NCBI GenBank assembly: GCA_023621975.1
Contig: JAMOAC010000464.1
Span: forward strand, 1-12,280
Source of the DNA: Bacillota bacterium
Lineage (GTDB): Bacteria > Bacillota_A > Clostridia > Acetivibrionales > DUMB01
Reading direction: 5' to 3'
Length of the DNA stretch: 12,280 nt
Below are positions 7,910-12,280 of this stretch, one piece after another (the first letter of the stretch is position 1; each line of letters begins with the position of its first letter). The translations under genes and the position numbers were made by a program. The notes under the pieces were generated by a model. That model saw only the letters and a program-made list of their open reading frames with translations. It was not told the DNA's origin and searched no databases.

Positions 7910-8866
7910 TTAAGTTGGAGACCAAACATTGTGTGCCTCATACGGAATAGTAATAGGAACTTCTTCTGATATCCTGCCCATAATCTCATCAATCTCGTCT
8001 TCATCCCAGGAAGGTCTGTCAACGTCACCTATGATGTACCACCTGTTTACAAGCTCATATGTTTCGTCAGGCTGAACTGTTTTGAGCGGGGAAAGTGTTT
8101 CAATTTCAATTCCCCAGTCAGCAGTATAAGTTTCAAAACTGCAGCCCATATCCGGATACTTTGCGCCAATTTGATGATCGTACTGGTTGACAAAACATAC
8201 GCCCTTGTTAAAGTAAGCTGTCCAGCCAAGCTCGTTTCCGTATCCAAACTTGAATACCCCTGGTGTTGTATCGTTATTGTCAACAACAATGTAACGTCCG
8301 CCCCAATATACACGTTCATCGTTCATTTTCGAATAGGGCCAGCTGCAAAGAACCGTGTTGGGCAAAAGTCCGGTATTCCTTTGAGTAATAGGGCATATTA
8401 ACCTGCCGCCGCGTGAGCCTACCATCAATGACCAGACAGCATATTCTATCGGCCATGCACCTGCATTTTTTATCATGCTGGTAACTTCCACATGGGTATC
8501 CAATAGTTTAACGCTTGTCTGTTTTTGCATGTTAGTCCATTTTTCTTTTTTTGCGGTAACTATTATTCCGCTTTCAGTCAGCTCATACTTCTCAACGGGA
8601 TGGGAATCACTGATGTAGCTGCGGGGATATGCCTCAGGCGCATGCCAGACTCTGTGACCCCCATACAGTCTCATTACGGTTCCGTCGGGAAGTTCTTCGC
8701 TTAAAGCAACATCCTGTTCAAAAACATTTTCGCCATTAAGGAGCGAAAAATGTATTATCCTGGGTCCTACATCCAAGGTGATAATTAATTCATACTTATT
8801 GTTGGACAGCTTTACAGTCTTGCCTAATTCCAAGAAGTTATCAATATGCTCAACTTTTATACTCAT
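7910..8866 (-). CDS. DUF4380-like mutarotase-superfamily protein of unknown substrate
   Basis: Predicted cytoplasmic beta-rich protein of 318 residues in the galactose-mutarotase-like superfamily. It resembles DUF4380 proteins: LDVGPRIIHF (31-40), GGHRVWHAPE (69-78), CSFETYTAD (242-250) and IETLSPL (255-261). His71, His75 and Glu256 are conserved-looking polar positions that could form the sugar site. I use ATG 8866, not an in-frame ATG at 8926. An AGGAGG (8874-8879) lies 7 bases before 8866, while the longer form would add a 20-residue tail overlapping the isomerase gene without family likeness. Its ribosome site contains the isomerase stop codon, so translation is probably coupled. It is clearly different from the DUF4432 protein encoded next. 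Biochemical function is unknown; an epimerase or mutarotase role is inferred from the fold and context. Confidence 0.78.
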   Translation of the reverse strand: MSIKVEHIDNFLELGKTVKLSNNKYELIITLDVGPRIIHFSLLNGENVFEQDVALSEELPDGTVMRLYGGHRVWHAPEAYPRSYISDSHPVEKYELTESGIIVTAKKEKWTNMQKQTSVKLLDTHVEVTSMIKNAGAWPIEYAVWSLMVGSRGGRLICPITQRNTGLLPNTVLCSWPYSKMNDERVYWGGRYIVVDNNDTTPGVFKFGYGNELGWTAYFNKGVCFVNQYDHQIGAKYPDMGCSFETYTADWGIEIETLSPLKTVQPDETYELVNRWYIIGDVDRPSWDEDEIDEIMGRISEEVPITIPYEAHNVWSPT

Positions 8867-8873
8867 ATCTATT

Positions 8874-8880
8874 CCTCCTA
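8874..8880 (-). promoter_or_regulatory. Ribosome-binding site fused to the isomerase stop codon
   Basis: TAGGAGG contains both the stop codon (TAG, 8878-8880) of the isomerase and the Shine-Dalgarno core AGGAGG (8874-8879) of the DUF4380-like gene. A ribosome ending the isomerase sits on the next start site, which implies coupled translation and decides ATG 8866 as the start. Confidence 0.75.
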
Positions 8881-10278
8881 AAATTCCACGCATTCCACAT
8901 CGAGCATATCTGCCAGCATCCTCCATCGTCTTGATACATCACCTAAATTGATTACTTCATGGTGTGTTCCGCCGTATTTAACCCAGTTTTCTACGCAGGC
9001 TGCCGCACCGCAATCCGGTCTCCAGAAAAAGTATGGCATATCATTTTTGGTCATTTGATTATCCGACAACATGTCGCCTTTGCAAATCAGCAATCTGAAT
9101 TTGTCACCACATACAGGAGCCAGACTGGTCAGCGTTGCTCTGCCTACTTCCGGTGTAAATCTGGGTGTGGGAGGATTCTCCAGTCCGCCTTCACCTAAAA
9201 ATCTGTCGATGATCTGAGGCTTAACGTCCTTACGATGGGTTGCCCAGTTTCCTTCACCTGCATGACAGAAAATTATTGCATCCCGTTTGAAATCCATGGT
9301 ATACATTTCAGTAAAGTTTGCATTGTTATCTCCAATACAATGAGCAGCTGCAACCATCGCAGCACACAGGCAGTCTCCTTCAGCGGCATAGCCATAACCT
9401 TCTGCCATTAAGTGGGAAGCTGCCAACAGTGGAAGTTGTCTGAATCGGCCGTCTTTCTGGAAAATATCAAACTGTGCAGTGAAAGCATCAAAGTCATTTT
9501 GTTCAAGATATTTCTTAAATCCAAAATAAATTTTTATTGCTTCATAATGGCTTTCGTATGAAAGTTTCGGATCAATGTCAAATACTTCCCTGTCATAGGC
9601 AATTCTGGCATCAATCTCTTCCTTAGTGGTTTCTTCCATTAACTTTGCAACTGCCCCTATAGTCTCATGTACATACTCTGGTCCGATCTTCTTAAGCACT
9701 GACATTTCATCAGCCAGAATATCATTCATGCCCGGCATCTTCTCAAAGATTGCTACGCGCATTCTGCGTAAAAACATATAAGTCTGGGCAGCTTTTCCAA
9801 AATCCTGAATAAAATCTTTGAACGCTTTATCATGGCGGTTACCGGCAAAGTATTGACATTTAAGACCCATTCTATTAATGGCGCAAGCATTATCCTGCGC
9901 ACCATGCACACCCTGGTTTACTGTAAGCATCAGCTCGTCCCAGTCATCCCCTACTTCCTGGTCGGGCTGAACCACTGCAAAAGCTAATGGTAGGCGGTTA
10001 TTCTGCAGTGCCCGAACAATCCAGGAACCCTGGGAGTAAGTCAGGCAAATAATCAATAATCCGTCCAAATCCATCGCATTCATTTCCTTAACCTTTGCCT
10101 CTATATCAGCCCGGTTAAGTGCTGCTCCAGGAAAATACACTTCTGCAACGTCTTTTAAGTCATCAACAATTTCCCGAGCGTATGCTTCCTGACGTGCAGT
10201 AATGCCTGGAAAAATAGGTTCATAACCGTCTGTCATCAGGCCCAGCAGCCCGATTCTTGGCAGTCTTTGTTCTCTCAT
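8878..10278 (-). CDS. L-arabinose-isomerase-like sugar ketol-isomerase
   Basis: Cytoplasmic metal-dependent aldose-ketose isomerase of the L-arabinose/L-fucose isomerase superfamily. The 466 residues are slightly shorter than E. coli AraA (500). AraA-type motifs appear in order: NQGVHGAQD (121-129), EGYGYAAEGD (293-302), FTEMYTMDF (322-330), IIFCHAGEGN (336-344) and GGTHHEVI (436-443). Glu300, Glu324, His339 and His440 correspond to the four metal ligands of AraA (Glu306, Glu333, His350, His450 in E. coli), so the enzyme should be active. The sequence around them departs from true AraA, so L-arabinose is only one possible substrate. ATG 10278 has AAAGGAG 7 bases upstream and follows the kinase stop codon by 26 bases. 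The product ketose is presumably the substrate of the neighbouring FGGY kinase. Confidence 0.87.
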   Translation of the reverse strand: MREQRLPRIGLLGLMTDGYEPIFPGITARQEAYAREIVDDLKDVAEVYFPGAALNRADIEAKVKEMNAMDLDGLLIICLTYSQGSWIVRALQNNRLPLAFAVVQPDQEVGDDWDELMLTVNQGVHGAQDNACAINRMGLKCQYFAGNRHDKAFKDFIQDFGKAAQTYMFLRRMRVAIFEKMPGMNDILADEMSVLKKIGPEYVHETIGAVAKLMEETTKEEIDARIAYDREVFDIDPKLSYESHYEAIKIYFGFKKYLEQNDFDAFTAQFDIFQKDGRFRQLPLLAASHLMAEGYGYAAEGDCLCAAMVAAAHCIGDNNANFTEMYTMDFKRDAIIFCHAGEGNWATHRKDVKPQIIDRFLGEGGLENPPTPRFTPEVGRATLTSLAPVCGDKFRLLICKGDMLSDNQMTKNDMPYFFWRPDCGAAACVENWVKYGGTHHEVINLGDVSRRWRMLADMLDVECVEF

Positions 10279-10304
10279 GATATATTCTCCTTTCCTTTTT
10301 ATTA

Positions 10305-11798
10305 TTAAGCGAAAAGCGGTTGTACAGCTTTAATCAGTTTAATGTACTTTGAATACATTTCGTCATATATGTGTTTATTTTTTATATCAGGCTTGATAAT
10401 GCCGCTGACCGGATTTGATTTCTGTGCTTCCTGAATGTCTGATGCCCAGCCAAGGGAAACTGCCGCTAAAATTGCTGCTCCCTGTGATGCGCATTCAGAT
10501 TGTTCCAACAGTACAAGTTCTATCCCTAAAATGTCTGCTATGATTTGATTCCAATAAGGGTTTTTTGAGCCCCCGCCGAAGAAATGTAACTTTTTGATAT
10601 CGATGCCCATGCTTTTCAGCATTTCAATGTTTTCTCTTATCATATATCCTACGGATTCCAGAATGGATTTTATTATTGTTTTTTTATCAGCGTCCAGCCC
10701 TAAGCCAAATATAACGCCTCTGGCATCCGGTATTGGTTCAGGTTGTATGCATCCGGCGAAATACGGAAACATTATAACTCCATTGGCACCGGCAGGCACA
10801 TCTTTTGCTATACTGCATAAGTAATCATAAATGTTAATATTATTGTTCTTGCTGTATTCTATTTCTTCTTTGCAAAATTCGTCCTTGAACCATTTGAAAA
10901 CAGCTCCGGAAGTCGGACTGTATGGAATTACCACATACTGACCCTCAGTAACTCCGCGGTAGACTGGCATTGCTGTATTTTTATAGTTTTTAGCGGATGG
11001 CAATAAAGAGGTAATTGCCATTGCGGTGCCGATTGTTGCTGTAACGATACCGGCATTCAATCCGCCTCCGCCGATTGCAGCAGCGATCTGGTCCATGGCA
11101 CCTGTAATAATTTTTACATCTTCGGCCAGACCTAATTCAGAAGCTACTTCAGGAAGTATAAGGCCTGCCTCCTGACCGCAATCAAGAATTTGTGGAAGTT
11201 TATTTTGATCCAAGTTCAAAGTTTCTAAAAGATCTGTCCAATATGTGTCGTTATAGATGTCATACCAAGCAGTAGATGTGAGTAATGATTTTTCTGTAAC
11301 AAATTCTCCTGTGAAACGGTAGATTAAATAATCCTCTAATAAAAGAAATTTGTATGTATTTTGATATATTTCCGGCTTTTTTTCCCTGAACCACAAAAGC
11401 TTAGCTAATGGAACTGCACCGTTCATGTCAGGGACGCCTGTGGTTTCAAATATTTCATCCTGAGTCCTGTGGGAAAGAATAGTTTCTGCCTGATCACCGG
11501 CTCTGTCATCCAGCCATACGACCGCGCGATGAAGTTTTTTGCCATCTTTATCCACAGGAATAATGGTTTCACCTTGCGTTGTTATACAAATAGCTTTTAC
11601 ATCTGAAATATTATTTTTCCCGCCAAGGACGCCAATCGCACTGCATATTGCTTTCCAATAGTCATCCGGTTCCAGTTCGATATATCCGTCCTCAGTAATT
11701 AAGTTATACTCTTCACTTGTTTTATCCAGCAAAACTAACTCCTTGTTGAACAAACATACTTTAATAGCCGTTGTTCCCACATCAAGAGTTAGAATCAT
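10305..11798 (-). CDS. FGGY-family carbohydrate kinase (xylulokinase-like)
   Basis: Cytoplasmic ATP-dependent sugar kinase of the actin-like ASKHA fold, 497 residues, normal for xylulokinase-like FGGY kinases. It has the N-terminal phosphate loop DVGTTAIK (6-13), the sugar-site WLDDR (95-99), GAMDQ (233-237) with candidate catalytic base Asp236, IGTAMA (256-261), and the C-terminal adenosine-site block FFGGGSKNPYWNQIIADIL (406-424) followed by ECASQGAAILA. GAMDQ replaces the GGGDN-like sequence of classic xylulokinases, so the substrate may be another ketose or polyol. It is the first gene of the operon. ATG 11798 has a GAGGGGGTG site about 7 bases upstream, and a promoter and palindrome lie just before it. 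The kinase family is secure; D-xylulose, L-ribulose or another ketose cannot be separated by eye. Confidence 0.92.
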   Translation of the reverse strand: MILTLDVGTTAIKVCLFNKELVLLDKTSEEYNLITEDGYIELEPDDYWKAICSAIGVLGGKNNISDVKAICITTQGETIIPVDKDGKKLHRAVVWLDDRAGDQAETILSHRTQDEIFETTGVPDMNGAVPLAKLLWFREKKPEIYQNTYKFLLLEDYLIYRFTGEFVTEKSLLTSTAWYDIYNDTYWTDLLETLNLDQNKLPQILDCGQEAGLILPEVASELGLAEDVKIITGAMDQIAAAIGGGGLNAGIVTATIGTAMAITSLLPSAKNYKNTAMPVYRGVTEGQYVVIPYSPTSGAVFKWFKDEFCKEEIEYSKNNNINIYDYLCSIAKDVPAGANGVIMFPYFAGCIQPEPIPDARGVIFGLGLDADKKTIIKSILESVGYMIRENIEMLKSMGIDIKKLHFFGGGSKNPYWNQIIADILGIELVLLEQSECASQGAAILAAVSLGWASDIQEAQKSNPVSGIIKPDIKNKHIYDEMYSKYIKLIKAVQPLFA

Positions 11799-11827
11799 AT
11801 TACCACACCCCCTCGCCCCATCTTATT

Positions 11828-11845
11828 CGGATATGCGCATATTCG
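11828..11845. promoter_or_regulatory. Operator-like palindrome between operon promoter and kinase start
   Basis: CGGATATGCGCATATTCG is an 18-base palindrome with one mismatched pair, around a perfect 12-base core ATATGCGCATAT (11831-11842). It lies downstream of the putative promoter and about 30 bases before the ATG, where a bound repressor would block transcription. The first 16 bases match the site near the regulator promoter (1729-1744) at 13 positions. Confidence 0.6.
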
Positions 11846-11858
11846 TATATTTAATTTA

Positions 11859-11886
11859 CCAATACTTTATATTATATTCTTGTCAA
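11859..11886 (-). promoter_or_regulatory. Probable main operon promoter
   Basis: A consensus -35 TTGACA (11881-11886) is followed after 16 bases by a weak -10 TATTGG (11859-11864). An alternative reading uses a perfect -10 TATAAT (11871-11876) with a poor -35 TTTTAA 17 bases further upstream. Either would start transcription just before or within the palindromic operator. The exact start site is uncertain. Confidence 0.5.
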
Positions 11887-12050
11887 TACTTTTTTAAAAT
11901 ATTTATATATAAATCATAAATTTATGTGTAATAAATTAGTAATTACTTCTAAAATAAAGCTCATATTTTAAAATCATGCTTATTCTTGTACACTATCTGC
12001 CAAATCTTCATGCTGTTTAAATGAGAAGAAGCTTATCCTGAAATGCAATG

Positions 12051-12107
12051 CAGCATGCAGTTAACACCAACTAAATCTTATATTGTTTGATGCTGATCTG
12101 CATGCTG
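12051..12107. repeat. Inverted repeat CAGCATGCAG / CTGCATGCTG
   Basis: Perfect 10-base complementary arms at 12051-12060 and 12098-12107 are separated by 37 bases. Each arm also contains the self-complementary GCATGC. No T-run follows on either strand, so it is not a standard terminator. A protein-binding site or a remnant is possible. Confidence 0.4.
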
Positions 12108-12144
12108 ACAATGTAATTTGCTAAGTATGTTTCATATTTTATTC

Positions 12145-12172
12145 ATAATATTTCTGTATCAAATCTAGTCAA
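12145..12172 (-). promoter_or_regulatory. Possible distal promoter reading towards the operon
   Basis: TTGACT (12167-12172), 16 bases, then TATTAT (12145-12150) on the minus strand. It would add a transcript start about 350 bases upstream of the kinase. The -35 lies at the border of the insertion-sequence-like end. Confidence 0.35.
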
Positions 12173-12280
12173 GTCCAAATTAGTGTGTAAATTACCTCGG
12201 TTATCAAACGGTAGCTAATGAGACAATAGCCTAAGCGTTTATGCCGCGAAAGCTGTTGACGATGAGTACATGGCATGTTA
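12166..12280. mobile_element. Possible edge of an insertion sequence (runs off the window)
   Basis: AAGTCCAAATTAGTGTGTAAA (from 12171) resembles, from memory, the terminal inverted repeat of IS256 (AAGTCC, then ATTGTGTAAA), and base composition becomes less AT-rich from about 12190. No transposase can be recognised in the remaining 90 bases; a minus-strand frame is open from the edge to a stop at 12169-12171, but its translation is not informative. Another IS family is equally possible. Confidence 0.28.

Larger units (their letters stand above)
11799..12280. other. Intergenic region upstream of the operon
   Basis: This 482-base stretch has no convincing gene. From the kinase outwards it holds the ribosome site, a palindromic operator (11828-11845), a likely promoter (11859-11886), a very AT-rich stretch to about 11980, an inverted repeat (12051-12107), and from about 12166 a change to less AT-rich sequence that resembles an insertion-sequence end. 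Confidence 0.6.

Noticed and set aside
8867..8926. Longer start for the DUF4380-like protein
   Set aside because: The extra 20 residues overlap the isomerase gene and have no ribosome site of their own, whereas AGGAGG sits just before ATG 8866.
100..10824. Plus-strand open frames opposite the operon genes
   Set aside because: All lie antisense to well-supported minus-strand genes, lack good ribosome sites and give translations with no family character.
1719..12176. Identical 11-mer TAGTCAAGTCC at 1719-1729 and 12166-12176
   Set aside because: Both copies contain a -35-like element on the minus strand, and several chance 11-base matches are expected in 12 kb. The flanks do not continue to match, so I do not claim a repeated insertion-sequence end at both sites.
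12169..12280. Minus-strand open frame running in from the right edge
   Set aside because: It is only about 37 codons, with no recognisable motif and a stop inside the terminal-repeat-like sequence. It is not enough to call a transposase or any gene.
11799..12280. Riboswitch, tRNA, CRISPR array or long leader RNA in the upstream region
   Set aside because: I found no cloverleaf, no regularly spaced repeats and no recognisable aptamer core. The leader from the likely promoter is only about 50 bases.

Overview
The window carries one large leftward (minus-strand) carbohydrate-utilisation operon from a low-GC, Gram-positive-type bacterium, most likely an anaerobic clostridial Firmicute. The basis is AT-rich DNA, strong AGGAGG-type ribosome sites, sigma-A-like promoters, a lipoprotein solute-binding protein, and an AraR-like (GntR head, LacI-type body) regulator. 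No plus-strand gene is convincing anywhere.

Layout in transcription order, right to left. 11799-12280 is non-coding: the operon promoter, a palindromic operator, an inverted repeat and, at the far right, what may be the edge of an insertion sequence. Then come an FGGY sugar kinase (10305-11798), an L-arabinose-isomerase-like ketol-isomerase (8878-10278), a DUF4380-like mutarotase-fold protein (7910-8866), a DUF4432 aldose-1-epimerase-like protein (6841-7890), a frameshifted sugar-binding lipoprotein (5448-6781), a hairpin with a T-run resembling a terminator or attenuator (5316-5402), a two-domain ABC ATPase (3710-5248), two BPD_transp_2 permeases (2731-3723 and 1745-2731), a separate sigma-A promoter with a second copy of the operator motif, the regulator (491-1561), and a 3'-truncated archaeal-type triosephosphate-isomerase-family gene (1-441).

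Inferred working model: a monosaccharide enters through the RbsABC/XylFGH-type transporter. One or both mutarotase-fold proteins supply the right anomer, the isomerase makes a ketose, and the kinase phosphorylates it. The TIM-family enzyme would handle a triose- or tetrose-phosphate further down. An aldolase or epimerase completing the route is not in the window and may lie to the left. The substrate cannot be assigned from sequence: the isomerase keeps the AraA metal ligands, but the combination with an archaeal-type TIM and two different mutarotase-like proteins is not the classic araBAD, xylAB, rha or fuc arrangement.

Most notable points: (1) a frameshift in the binding-protein gene, exactly at a short tetranucleotide repeat; (2) a matching operator-like motif in front of both the kinase and the regulator; (3) an attenuator-like hairpin after the binding-protein gene; (4) an ABC ATPase with one canonical and one strongly degenerate nucleotide site; (5) the uncharacterised enzyme set, a candidate new sugar pathway.
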